Shown here: positions 1 through 12,300 of the stretch, piece by piece
Layout: the number at the start of each line of letters is the position of its first letter
Numbering within the stretch: position 1 is the stretch's first letter
Made by a program: the position numbers and the translations under genes
From: Agrocybe praecox
Lineage: Eukaryota > Basidiomycota > Agaricomycetes > Agaricales > Agrocybaceae
Assembly (NCBI GenBank): GCA_964017145.1
Contig: OZ024848.1
Location: 2,120,501-2,184,500 of the forward strand
DNA length: 64,000 nucleotides
Direction: 5' to 3'
Notes under the pieces: model-generated
Database searches by the model: none
What the model saw: only the letters and a program-made list of their open reading frames with translations
What the model was told of the DNA's origin: nothing

Positions 1-787
1 TTCACGAGCTCCTGCCAAGTACTAGCGTTAAGATGAGAAATTCATCGTGTTTATAGTTATTCGTTTATTTTCTCTATTTTCTGTTACCATAGGATACCTT
101 TATCAAATGCTATATCTATAATCTTCAAAGACATCCGAAGAATGAAGGCCGGAGACTCGCTGTATAGCAATTCCTTCTTATCAAGACTTGATACGATTAG
201 TACTAGTAGATCTCGTTTGACTTCCCGAAAGGTGTGATTCTGATTGAGAGATGTCGCGTGACGTTGGGCTACTGTACCGTTGTTGTGTTGCATACTGAAA
301 AGTCGGTTCACCCACAGGACATTTTACGGTCCTTGATACGTATGATTCATTGCTATCTAGAGAATACAAAACACACATTACTATATACAAGAATACTACT
401 CCACTAAGCAAGCCTTTTTTTAAAAACCAATGCCGGCTTTCCTGACCTACCCGCAGTACACCCATGATATCCTATGCCGAAGACTCCCTGTACTGAATAC
501 TAATACTCGAACTTCCTTGGAGAAAGCACTGGTAAGCGAGAAAGTACCTATGCCCCATGGAGTTCTACTGTGGTATCTACTACCCGCTCCAAATATCTCT
601 GTATAGCATCGGATGCACGCTGCCTTCGTATTGGGAAGTTCATCGACATAGGATTGAAGATATAATTCTTGCAACGTTGAATAAGAGGATTGTACCTCCC
701 TGAGCGAGGTAGGAAGTATATGAAATATCCTAGAGAAAGATAATAAGTAGCCAAAATATTCCACTCTGTGTATGGTGTTGGTCAAAC

Positions 788-3173
788 TCAGCGTATATTG
801 CTAAAAAAAAAAAGGGGGGGGGGGGGGGAGATCATACCTGGTATGTCAGGCGAATGACTTTGAATTGTCATTCTTCCGTCTAAATCAAATACGTCGTCGT
901 CGTCGTCGTCCTGGCTCTCTCGAAAATTTGAAGTGAAGTCCTTCTCGCCAATACCGACGTCCGGGAAGAATGATAATTTTTCAACAGACACGTCAAGCAA
1001 GCATAGGTACTCCAAGCAGCACAATGCGGATTTGGTGAGCATCTCGACGCCCAAAGTGTACTGTTTCGATCGAGATGGATCACGCAGAAAATTGCGGAGG
1101 AGTTCTATATACGGCCTGCCATCGGTGTGCAGATATCCAGGCATGTCGAGTGCGGGCTGAAAATCTTGCGAACATAGAGGATCCTGGCTGACGTCTGTGA
1201 GTCGCAGAAGAGGGTGCCATAATATCAAAAACCCCTTATAAAATGTATACTCCTCATCAAAAAATGGGTGAGTTCCATCATGACATATGAGAGCAAGTTG
1301 CAGAGCAAGCCGTATGTCAGAGTAGTAAAATGGCATTTGAGACATCAAGATCTCGTCCAGGTCTTGCAGTCGACGGGCATAGATGTCTCCGGCCTTTCGA
1401 TCGAGCGTACGCATCAGCGAAAAGAAGATAAACATAGGACTGAGCTCACCAAATAGCGTGAAGCTGCAAGTAGTTGGGGCAGCAAGTACTGTAGAAGTCC
1501 AGCTATTACTTCATATGGTTGTCCTCGTTCCCATGCCCTTTTTACATGGCCTGAAATTGAAAATCTAGAGACACCATTTATTAATTCAACAGAAACCTTC
1601 GAGTTAGGGGTTTCCGCCATCAATATTATGAAAATGAGTAGCATGTGGCTTAAGGCTTCAACCACAGATTCATACAGTTCTGGAGAGGACTCCATGTCAG
1701 CTGTATTGAGAAGTTGGCATATAGAAAAAATGGGTTAAATCGCATAGGACATACATGTCTGTTCCAGGGATCGGAGACAACGTAAGGCAAATGTAGTGAC
1801 ACCAGTCATCGATGGGGTATCAAGGTAAAATTCCTTTGACCTTAGCGGGTCCCACAAATACTCAGGGAACGAGGCATGCAAGATCGACCAACTATCCGAA
1901 TTCGGGAGGATGGCTACGACTGATCCAATGTCACAAAACAAGTTGAAGATGTCGCCTTTGTTAAAACCCAGAATGTATTCAATATGACTTATTGGCATAG
2001 AGTTAGCTTGATAGACCTCCATGAAACTGAGTACATGAAGTATCGTTGGAACATCTTCCGCAGAAGAAAGAATATGAGCGTAAAGTGCATCAAGTTCGGC
2101 AAAAGGTAGTTCTCGTTGAGGTGGGCGCAGTTTAAGGACGATATCGAGACGATGGTCAGGTCGATGACGAGTGGACTTTATAAATTTGATGACTGTCGCA
2201 GCATAAATGAATTGACCAGAAGATTTTCGCACCAGGTTTTTTACGATGTCTTCACTTGGCCAAGCGTCAGATACATATTTTATGAGCGGGTGGGTTTCCT
2301 TGATATCCTTGAAGCTGTCATGAAGATACAATTCTACGTCGCGGTATGGAAGATATGAGTCGTCTAAGAAAATCCGCGTGTGGATTCCACGCATTGGTTT
2401 TGAGTTGAACTTCAACTTGATGTCATGTTCAGGACGACTTGCTATGAAAACGATGACAGGTAGTCGGAATTCCTTGATTGCGCTCGCGAGCGTCTTTATG
2501 ATATGGACCTGCGCCTCGCGATCAATGCATTCGTCTAACCCATCGACTACAATAACACGGCGCGCTTCAGAAAAGCTAAGCGGTGTATTGGTATAAAAAT
2601 GGTGTAAGGGCTCCGCGATGAGAGAGGTAAATTGGTGGCTGAATGACCGGGTGAAGATCAATGGGTCTTTTCGATGATTGCACTGATATGTGATTGAACG
2701 GGTGGGACGTTGCAGTAAATTTGGTAGGCGAGAGTTGGAACAAATGAGCGTATATGATTTCGGGAAGGATCTGATTTGTTGAAGAAGAAGGCGGCAAGGA
2801 GATTATGTACTTCGCATTGCGCTATAGCACTATTCGCAATGGCAGATTTGCCAGCTCCGGCTGGTCCAGACAGCCACATAATAAATGATTCCACATTCTC
2901 TTGATTCAAGCCTAGGATCCAGTCGCTAATCTCTCGAAGGACAGCTACTCGAGTGTTTGGATGACATTTCGGTGGATCAAATTGGGCGCCAGAGTTGTGG
3001 AAAGCAGTTGGTGCGACTGCCTCCTGAAGGCGCTCGAATCCTCCTATTAGTATATAGAATCAGCATATACCCTATCTAGGTAATAATGAGCTACCTTTTA
3101 TGCTAGGCTGATTGTTGTTGATAAACGTCCCTCCTGTTATTAGTCCATGGGATATAGATATCATGGAGTTCAT
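788..3173 (-). CDS. NACHT-type STAND P-loop NTPase, apparently frameshifted
   Basis: A STAND NTPase of the kind greatly expanded in Agaricomycetes, usually discussed as intracellular sensors in self/non-self recognition; its ligand is unknown. The first exon starts at 3173 and carries the family's glycine-rich start (GLITGGTFINN). A short intron follows, then a helical linker, Walker A (GPAGAGKSAIANS, about 2850) and Walker B (RRVIVVDGLDECID, about 2550). Downstream is helical NACHT-associated sequence, and near 890-910 a run of Asp codons. The Walker A frame stops after IIEK near 2665, whereas the expected continuation DPLIFTRSFSHQF is in another frame; this looks like loss of one base in an A/T run at 2668-2671, with no splice sites nearby to explain it. 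Exon joins below 1700 and the 3' end are not resolved, and coding could extend to about 447. It is either a recent pseudogene or holds an assembly indel. Confidence 0.7.
803..828. repeat. A11-G15 homopolymer pair
   Basis: Eleven A followed by fifteen G on the plus strand. On the coding (minus) strand of the NTPase gene this is a long C then T tract ending in TTTAG, so it looks like the polypyrimidine tract of a 3' intron that starts with GTATGA at about 834. The length is likely to be unstable and prone to sequencing error. Confidence 0.8.
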
Positions 3174-4523
3174 GGCGCTTGCATTCAACGGACGAAAGTC
3201 AATATATCCTTCACAGATCAGTATCGTTTAAAGGGCTCTTCAAACGACATCGGATTCTGAAGAAATGATAATGTCAAGACTCAAATGTAGGCTGTAGCGT
3301 GCGCGGTTAACTGAACTCTGAATCTCTGCTCAGTGCTCGGCTTAATCCGATAGTCACGTGATATCTTCCTGAATCAATAAATCTCCCAACCCCGAATCCC
3401 TAACGTTAAACCACAACACCACAATGCTTAACTCTTTTTGCTTTCCTCCGAATACAACTGGAGAAGGATTTTTTTCGACCTACCTTGATTTATATAAGAT
3501 TGCGCAATACCGCTGTACCATCCTCCGAACTCGAACAAAAAGTGTACGCCTAGTGAAGCACGCGCCCAAGCAACTATTACTACGACTGGGGGAAGCCAGA
3601 GAACTTTCAAAAAGGCCGAATTTGTTACATACCCCATGATTCTAGACGCTTACTAGCAGTTAGCTACTGGCGTTAATCCAATATGTACCGACATCATAGC
3701 AGAGCCTACTTCCACTCTGTATACAATGAGCTTTGTGTTCACTCCGGTTGCGAAGGGTTTAGTTGATTTCCAGCTCAGTCAGTGTCCTTTTTACAATATA
3801 ATACGTATTTGACACTGGTATTTGCTATTTCCCCGCAGATTTCATGTTGATTGGCTCTTGTGATGTAATGTGATGTGATGATATACAAACACCCCAACTT
3901 GATCTCAGGTCAATTCCAGCCAGTGCTGCCTATCTACATACCAGCAAGTAAAGAACGTGCAGCACCTGGGCGCTTTTTGTTTGGCCATATCCATGAGCAT
4001 TGTCATTTTATTTGTGCTACCACCTGAAAGCCTTTCCCCTGCATATCTTCAGTACATGGGCAATGTCGCCTCTTAGAGTTCTCCAGACTTCTAGTTCTCT
4101 TCGTCGACGCCCTTTCCTCGGCGAATGTTAGGGTAGTATCCCGGTTTAATTCTCATCCTTTAAGAACGCCAATGATTTCGCTTCTTGGCCAAATCAACCA
4201 CTATCTCCGTGACCTATAGAAGTTCCGTTAAAGCTTCCATTAGACTTTCTACACCGGGACCGCAGGACCCAACATGCAACAACAGGACAAAACTGGCAGG
4301 CGCTTATTGCCAAGAAAGGTTTACCGACCTTGGCGCTACATCATACGCGTATCTTACAGTAGATATTTCCAACGTCTTCCTTTCCGAAGAGACTCCACAC
4401 CTTCCGTACCCAGGCATCGCACCTCCTTGAAATCAGTCACTTGGCTCATCTGTGGTTTACGGTGCTCTCTACGCTTGATTTCATAGAATGCAAGGTATCC
4501 GGATTTTATCCGTGGCAATGGAT
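3174..4523. other. Intergenic, no gene supported
   Basis: Between the NTPase start and the cellobiohydrolase promoter. Short open frames exist on both strands (for example plus 3424-3639 and 4185-4430), but none has a recognisable motif, initiation context or family pattern. The right half should contain the upstream regulatory region of the cellobiohydrolase; I could not identify a trustworthy regulator site. Confidence 0.5.
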
Positions 4524-4530
4524 TATAAAA
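4524..4530 (+). promoter_or_regulatory. TATA box of the cellobiohydrolase gene
   Basis: TATAAAA lies 76 bp upstream of the ATG at 4606, a normal position for a highly expressed secreted-enzyme gene in basidiomycetes. It is supported only by sequence and spacing. Confidence 0.6.
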
Positions 4531-4605
4531 TCTCTATGCTGAAGAATCGAAAACTTCACCAGTCCTTCAAACAAACCAAAAGGTTCTCATACATCGTCTT
4601 CGGTC

Positions 4606-6313
4606 ATGTTCCCTAAATCTGCTCTTGTCGCTCTCGCCATTGGTGCTGTTACCTGGGCCCAAAATGTCGGTACCTACCAGACCGAAACCCACCCCAATCT
4701 CCCTTTCCAGCGTTGCACCAAGGCTGGCGGATGCACCACCGTCTCTACCGGACAGGTCGTCCTCGATGCTAACTGGCGCTGGACCCACGTCAAGGATGGT
4801 TACACCAACTGCTACACTGGAAACGCATGGAACACCACCGTGTGCCCTGACGGCAAGACTTGCGCTGCCAATTGCGCTGTCGACGGTGCTGATTATGCAG
4901 GCACTTACGGTATCACCGTCTCTGGCAATGCTGTTACCCTCAAGTTCGTCCAAACCAGCAGCGGTGGCAAGAATATTGGATCTCGTGTCTACTTGATGAA
5001 CAGCGAATCCAAGTACGAGCTGTTCAAGGTCCTCAACCAGGAATTCACTTTCGATGTCGACGTCTCCAACCTTCCTTGCGGTCTCAATGGTGCTCTCTAC
5101 TTCTCAGAAATGGACGAAGATGGTGGCTTGGCCAAGCATTCTACCAACAAAGCCGGCGCCAAATACGGAACTGGCTACTGCGATTCACAGTGCCCGAGGG
5201 ACATAAAGTGGATCAACGGAGAGGTGTGTTTTTTTTTCTCATCTTTTTTATCCAACCTTTTCTAATATTTCTATCTAGGCTAACAGCGAAGAATGGACCC
5301 CTTCTGCGAGTGATGCCAACGGTGGCAACGGCAAGTACGGAACTTGCTGCAATGAGATGGATATCTGGGAAGCCAATTCTATTTCCAATGCATATACCCC
5401 TCATCCTTGCACCATGACCGGTCCTTACCGCTGCGAAGGCGACGAATGCAACACCCCCACCGACCGCTACGGAGGTGTTTGCGATCCCGATGGTTGCGAC
5501 TTCAACTCCTACCGTATGGGAGACACCTCGTTCTATGGTCCCGGTAAGACTATCGACACCACCAAGAAGATGACCGTCGTTACCCAGTTCATCACCTCTG
5601 ACAGCACTGCCAATGGTCGTCTGGTCGAAATCCGCCGCATCTATGTCCAGGACGGCAAAGTCTTCCAGAACTCCAAAGTTAATATCCCCGGAATTGACGC
5701 CTACGACTCTATTACCGACGATTTCTGCGCCGAACAAAAGTCCGTCTTTGGCGATGTCGACAGCTTCAACTTGAAGGGTGGAATGAAGGGCATGGAGGAC
5801 GGTCTCAGTAACGGTATGGTTTTGGCCCTTTCCATCTGGGACGACCACAACGTCAACATGCTCTGGCTCGACTCGACCTACCCCACCGATTCGACCAAGC
5901 CTGGTGCCGCCCGTGGATCTTGCCCCATCACCTCAGGTGTTCCCAAGGATCTCGAGGCCAACGTCCCCAACTCCTCTGTCACCTACTCCAACATCAAGAT
6001 CGGAGACATTGGTACGACCTTCAACGCTGGAAACAACGCTGGATCGAGCAGCGCCGTCAGCAGCAGCTCCACCAGCGCTACTAGGACCTCCACTGTTGTC
6101 ACCAGCTCATCGCCCACCACCACCGCTTCTGGACCTACTCAGACTAAATGGGGCCAATGGTAAGTCCAATTGGTCAAGTTTCTGATGTTTGAACGACTTC
6201 TGATAACACGTTTTCTTTCTCTCAGTGGTGGTCAAGGCTGGACTGGACCAACTGCCTGCGAATCTGGATCGACTTGCACCGCCAACAACCAGTGGTATAG
6301 CCAGTGCCTCTAA
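4606..6313 (+). CDS. GH7 cellobiohydrolase I with C-terminal CBM1
   Basis: Secreted exo-cellulase that releases cellobiose from the reducing ends of cellulose chains. Three exons (4606-5223, 5279-6159, 6226-6313) give 528 residues. A signal peptide of about 18 residues is cleaved before [12 protein letters not shown]. The GH7 catalytic motif [10 protein letters not shown] supplies the nucleophile E232, D234 and acid/base E237 in precursor numbering. The run [20 protein letters not shown] and the tunnel-loop regions fit cellobiohydrolase rather than endoglucanase. A Ser/Thr linker leads to a complete CBM1, whose first part (WGQ) is in exon 2 and whose cysteine codon is split by the last intron, giving [12 protein letters not shown]. 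The gene looks intact. An AATAAA lies at 6389, about 75 bp after the stop. Confidence 0.97.
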
Positions 6314-6940
6314 GTACTCTGCATTTTTCTGTATCATCTCAAACTTTCCGGAAAGAGGACAACCTTCTGTATGTATAACTCCCAAAAAAATAAAAGAGTC
6401 GTAGCCATCCATATGTATTTTACTGTGTACCTTTCATTACAAAAATTCGATGCGATTTCCCTCCATCATCGCTCTTCGAGTTCATTCAGTTTTTCCTTTT
6501 ATTCCACATTTCTGATATAATGACGTCCGACGAATTATCAAGGACGCGACATATTTGATTGATGTCATGAAAATAATAGCTTACTTTTAGTAAAAGTTTC
6601 GTAAATTGAGAGCCAGTTGCGGCAACTTGTATCACGCGGTGTTCTCCCTTTATCCTGAAGTTTCTCAGATGTTCTTTCATTTTCCAAGCAATACCAAAAA
6701 CCATGTTACCGACTACAGCTTCAGCATTCACCTCACTCTACGTGCACATTGGCATTGCGACGAACGTTTATTTGCTCAATAATCGGAAGGCCTAATTGGA
6801 GGGTTTTGACCTGACGGCGGAGCCCCATACTCATCCGCCTAGGTCTCAGTGGTACCGTTTCTACATATCTCCAGGATCCCGCAACCTGAGACCATCTCGC
6901 CAAGTTTGCATACATCTCTTCGAAAGCTACGAATAGGGAC
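6314..6940. other. Intergenic with unassigned minus-strand open frames
   Basis: Holds the 3' end of the cellobiohydrolase transcript and the promoter side of the Hikeshi gene. Two adjoining minus-strand frames (about 6915-6733 and 6731-6486) read for some distance, but they have no recognisable domain and no convincing splice junction between them, so I do not call a gene. Confidence 0.4.
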
Positions 6941-7653
6941 ATGTTTGGCTGTTGCGTTGCTGGTCGTCTCTTGCAGACAAATATCATACAAGTGGACGAG
7001 ACACATGCGTACTTTGAACTGCCCAACGCGAGCACCATCAACCATGTATGCGTATTTTTAATGGGAACGGGTGCGTTTCTTTTTATTTTCTGCAGCGTAA
7101 CAGGCTAACCTGGATTGTAGTACCGTTCCCCGAGGGATATGGAGCTGCGGTGCACTTTTTCTGGCCTGGAAAAGGGTTCCAACTGTTAGGAATGTGAGTA
7201 CTATAGAATACGCACCCCTCGCGAAGTCTCTTATATCTATTACCGTCCAGGCTTTCCAACGACAAACCATCGGCCATATTCCGTCTAAAAGGGACCTACA
7301 CCGGCTCGACATCTTCTGCTGCCCAAGACAAATTCTCCTCCTACTCATCCACCGGACCCGACATGCAGCAAGATGTAACAGCCATCCTTGGTTTATCAGT
7401 CGAGCCTCTCCCAGCAATTCAAGCCCAACTCCAGTCGCTGCCACCCGCACCAGGATCAGATCTCACGAAAGATCCTACGAAACTTGCCGAGCGTGTCGTT
7501 AAACACCTACTCAACTACTTATCTGGCTTCACTGGTGGATCACCCCTTGGTCCTGATGCGCTCATTCCGATGAATGTCATAGCCAAGTGGTACGAAAATT
7601 TTATCGGGAAAGTGAGGGTAGGTGGAATAGGTTTTTTGGAGAGGGGGGATTGA
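6941..7653 (+). CDS. Hikeshi/OPI10 family protein (DUF775)
   Basis: Homologue of Hikeshi, the non-importin carrier that takes Hsp70 into the nucleus during heat stress, and of yeast Opi10. The start is MFGCCVAGRL, followed by the conserved FELPNASTINHVCVFLMGT and VPFPEGYGAAVHFFWP. A flexible Ser-rich segment precedes the helical C-terminal part (KLAERVVKHLLNYLSGF and IAKWYENFIGKVR). Exons 6941-7070, 7121-7193 and 7251-7653 join in frame to about 201 residues, the usual family length. The last codons are uncertain: a possible donor at 7617 could splice directly to a TAA, giving a protein that ends KVR instead of KVRVGGIGFLERGD. The start is the only ATG that supplies the conserved MFG N-terminus. 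Confidence 0.92.
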
Positions 7654-7953
7654 AAACGACGACTACACAGTAATGACGTGATTTTAATTTTTCTTCTCTT
7701 TCTCAACGCCGTTGCTTCATATTTCGTTTTTGGATTTCAACATTGTAACACTAATTTCATACGCTTATGCCAATTACTCATATAAATTTTAAGAGTTGTA
7801 AGAAAGGTTTTTATCATCATCATTGTCGACTATCTAATTTCTTTTCTTTGGCGATGTCTGCCATAGATGGAACTAATAAAACACCTCTCAAAGACAGGTA
7901 AACTCTACCCCTGCATTCCAGCAAAATTTCATAGACCACACCTGCCTGATCAT

Positions 7954-9386
7954 TTAGCTGGGTGAACTGGCTGGAGCAACGGCTGAGCGGCAACATGAGC
8001 CTCAGTCTGAAGGAGGAAAGAAGTTGCAGTGCCATCGCCCTAGAAAATGATGATGATGATGGGTGAGAAATGAACGAACGCGAGCTGCAATTACTTGGAC
8101 GTACATAGAACGAAGCCGTGAAGCCAGGATCGAACTTTGCGACGCTCTCCAGAGCCTTCATGTGTTCGTCCGTCAAAGTAAGCTCAAGAGCCTCAACATT
8201 AGCCAAGAGCTGTTCGGGCTTACGCCCTCCGATAATCGGGAAGACGAACGGCGTCTTGTGCATCAAGTAGGCAATAGCGACTTTTTGTTGGATAAAAATG
8301 AGTAAACAACCAGGTATTGATCCAATGGAACACATTTACCTGAGGTTATATTCTTCGCCCCAATATCAGAAGCAACTTTTTCAAGGGCCTTGCAGACCGC
8401 CTTTTCATGATCGGTGCGTTCCCAAGCAGCGTCGAACATCACACGACCCTTTTCACCTGTCTCGCGCCGACGCTCTTCTTCGGCGTCAGTTCGAATCTTG
8501 CCACCTGCGAGTACAGCCCAAGGCGCAAGTGCGAGGCCTTCGGATCTGGCCATGGGGATGATTTCGCGCTCAAAGTCGCGATCCATGATGTTCCAGTGAC
8601 CTTGGTAGATGACGAAGGGCGTCAATCCAAGGTCTCGAGCGAATTGGTTGGCTTTGGCTACGACCCAGGCTGGAGCGTCGGAGATACCCTTTTAAGAGGG
8701 TGGATGTCAGGCCAATTTAATTCCGCCAAAAGAAGTAAAAAAACGTACCAAGTACAAAACCTTGCGTTGCATGACGAGAGCATGGAGCGAGCGCATAATC
8801 TCCTCGATGCTGGTGTGCCAATCATACCAATGAACATAGAGAAGGTCAATGTACTCGGTTCGTAGCTTCTTGAGCGACGCTTCAACCGACAGGTAAAGCG
8901 ACTTGTTGCTATTGCCTGTATACATGATCTTCTGCTCAATAGCGCTGTTACGCTCTTTGTAGTTGGTCGAATACTTGGCAGGCAGGTGAGTGAGATATCA
9001 TTTTTCATCAACGGAGAAGCTTACCTTGGTTGCAATGAACAGCTGGTCTCTAATTCCTCGTTTCTCTGCCCATTCGCCAATGAACATTTCAGACGATTCG
9101 TCTTGACTAGAGATAAATTTATGAGTCTTTTGATCGATATTCTAGATTTTCAGACTTACTAGTGATTAGCGGTGTCGATGAAGTTGCCTCCATTGTCGAA
9201 AAACGTGTCCAGGAGCTTGAAACTAGACTCTTTGTCCATGCTGCCCATACCGAGTTGTGCCCACTTGTCACCGATGCTCATGGCCCCCAATTGCAATGGT
9301 GATACGTGAACACCTGCATGAGGAGAGAGCAGACGATAACGAGCGAGCTCGGTTTTGGGAGGTGGTACTGGAGAATAAAAAGACAT
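7954..9386 (-). CDS. Aldo-keto reductase (aryl-alcohol dehydrogenase-like)
   Basis: NADPH-dependent aldo-keto reductase of the fungal aryl-alcohol dehydrogenase/norsolorinic acid reductase-like group; the substrate cannot be read from sequence. It starts at 9386 ([20 protein letters not shown]). The catalytic tetrad is visible: Asp and Tyr in FIDTANHYQDE (codons split by an intron), Lys in LFIATKYS and His in [10 protein letters not shown]. Later come [10 protein letters not shown], a [16 protein letters not shown] segment and the cofactor-loop region [14 protein letters not shown]. The last exon begins after a CATCATCAT-rich intron and ends [13 protein letters not shown], stop at 7954. There are about six short introns, all joining in frame; exon 1 is 9160-9386. 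Aryl-alcohol dehydrogenases recycle fungal aryl alcohols in white rot, which would suit the neighbours, but this is inference. Confidence 0.93.
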
Positions 9387-12300
9387 TTTCTTTAGTCTGT
9401 CTGAATTGGAGAAGGAAGTTATTGGCTTGGGTAAGGCTGTTGTAGCATTTAACGTGAAGATGACCGCCTTTATAGGGATTTTTGTTCACTCTTGACCATG
9501 TCTCAGTTGGAGAACAGTACGCACGCCGATCGCGATTGAACGTGATGATTTTTTGGTCAACAACGTCTGCAGACGGTTCGGAGGTTGGAAATATGCGCCA
9601 TATCTAGCCGAGTAATTGGCACGTCCCACCGGCATGGGAAGGTTTGAGCAGCGCCGAGTGGATACGTCTTCGAAAGAGCTGAGGTTTCGAGGAGACGTCA
9701 ATACATTGTATACATACGCCAAAGCATAAAATAACGCCAGAGATATTTTTGGAAGAAACTTGGCTGCTGCGAAAATAGGAAATATATGTATTGGGCCGAT
9801 CGACGTCGCACTCTGGTAATATTGACCGTCGAGAACGGGAATGAGCGGAGATGTAAATACTTGACGAGCGCCAAGCTTTTAATGCGTTGAGTTTGGGTCT
9901 GTCGATATAACCTCGGACCTGTCTCGATAAAAGAATGGTTGTTCTCCTTGCTCAATGCTATGTCTTCTGGTTTTCAAGATATCCGCGGCCTATTTATCAA
10001 CTACGACGCTAAAGGAGACAAGAAAAATGCGACAAAGCAGGCCTTTGGACAGTCGGTAGTGGTTTTCCTCGGATTTCTGTATGCTTTGTCCAGAATTCAT
10101 TTGGCTGTGGTGAGCCCTCAACGCACAAAGTAGTGCAGGTTGCGAGACAGTGGCAACCATTTCCTCGGATTTTAGGCTTTGAGGATTCATTGGGCACTGT
10201 CAGGTCCTCGGAAGTTGATCCACTATCGTAAGTCGCGACGAGAATCGGAAGAGTCAAATACATGCGTGTCTGTTTGCTCAGTATCCCAATAGAGTTTTTT
10301 TGGCCTGCTTTGAGTTGGAGGCACTGCAGCCACTGATTTTGCGAGGAGGTTCTTCACGTTAGATATATTCGTTTCAGCGTATTTGCAAAGTATCAAAGCA
10401 AAAGAAGGAGGCTGGAGGGGATAGGCGACGACGACGAGGAAAAGAGAAAGGAAGAGGCAGCGATCAAAAGCGTGGGCACACACGTGGGAAAAATAGACGA
10501 CGCGTCTCGATTTGTTTTTCGTTCCGTTCGTCATTTACTTTCCTTCCTGTCCCTCAGTCTTTGTCCCCTGCGCTGAAGCACCTACATGAAAGGCGTGAAT
10601 TATAGTGAAATCAGATTGTCCTCGTGAATAGAGATGGTTCCTTATTACAAGAGCATCACACTCTCGTCCTCGGTCCTCCCATTAGACAAGGCTTTCCTCG
10701 CAGAGATGGAGAAAGCGAACGAGTAACTAAATTGAATACACGGTAGAAACCCTTAGAGGCATAAAACCTCTCGTTGGAACAGACACCTGGTCTCGGATTG
10801 CGGATTGATACTGTGCTTGCCATCGTACGGATAAGATTCTTTTCCAGCGACACGGATGTCGTAACGGAAAATAGCGCCAAGGCAGAGAAATATGTTGCCT
10901 TCGGCTATCTTTCTTTCTTCTTCAACTTTGGAGAACGACAGCTTAATGGATAAAGAGGCGACTGGGACGGCTGAAACTGTCTCAGGGTCTACAATGGCCT
11001 ACACCTCCTCTCAGTTCAAGCGCTGCGGAGAGCTATTGCTGGACGCCCCAAGCGCATTCTTTGTCGCTCTCGGTGCGTCCTCTTTCATCCAACCATGCCC
11101 GTTCGGAACAGTGCTGACCAACTAATTCACCTCTTTTATCACAACCAACAGCCACCCTCGAACAAACTCACCTCATACCTTAAGGTCTTTGTGGGCCTGT
11201 GTGTGCAGATAGGATGTGCAGAGCGAAATGCTTCTGCTGCCGACATTCATGGGACTCTGGACGTAAACTATCGAATTTAATACAGTAGCTTTTGCTGCTT
11301 TCGCTGACGGCAACCCTCGTTTTCGAGGATATCGATCATCCTGAGATTCACTGCTACCTTTCACAGTGTAAACCAGCCTGCTCTAAGCACCCACATAGCT
11401 CAAAAACAGAAGACATTAAAAGCTAAGACAGAGGAGGACATAGTTTTTCCAACCTGCCTCGCCAGATGATTGGACCTACGTTGCATGAAAATGAAAGGCG
11501 CGTCCCCGCGCTCGAAAGCACGCCGACCGTTACCGACTCGGGTGATACGGCTGGACAACTGCGGTACTTTGGCGTGGTATAAGAACCAACACGGCTTCCA
11601 GCATGCACGTATACCTAGTGGCTACGGTGGTGAAAAACAGCGAGTCGGAGAAAACTCTGCGTATCATAGTCTTCATTTGACTTTTTCTTTCCTTTTTCCG
11701 TTTCTTTTTTTGCAGCTGCATATCAGGACAGGGCACAAACGACGGCTCTTAAAGTTGATAAATGCATTTTTTTTGGAGTCAAATATGCCATGGCATCTAG
11801 TTACCACATGAAGTTGTATATAATGAATGGAGAAACGAAGGCGGGCGCAAGACGGGAGCAAGACGGGTCAGAGAGACAACATCACCGTCCCCATCGCCAT
11901 CCCGTCCTCCACTGTCCCCGTCATTCTCGTCATTCATCGCTCACCATCCCCGTTGTTGTTCACCTACTATCTGACATTCTCCGCCACTCACCTCACAAGA
12001 TAGCACAGATAGAATGAAATATGGCTTACCTTGACTATAGCCTCAGTAGTCCTCAGCTGCTCAATGCCCCCATTGCTCGCCGAGTCCCACTTCATAGCCG
12101 CAACATCTTCCCATCGTTCTCATCGTTTGTCATTGGCACCGTCTGAGTAGTTCCTCGTCGGTCGTCGTTGGCCTCGCTGTTTGTCGTCATTTCAAATCCT
12201 CTCTGTTCATATCTATCTGTCACCGTTGATCGTCTCAGCGACAAAGGCAAATAAAGAGGAAGGACAACATACCTACCATCACTGTTGAACTCCCGTCCCT

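Noticed and set aside
4567..5848. Long minus-strand frames opposite the cellobiohydrolase
   Set aside because: Shadows caused by the GC-rich third positions of the GH7 coding strand; no motif or splice logic of their own.
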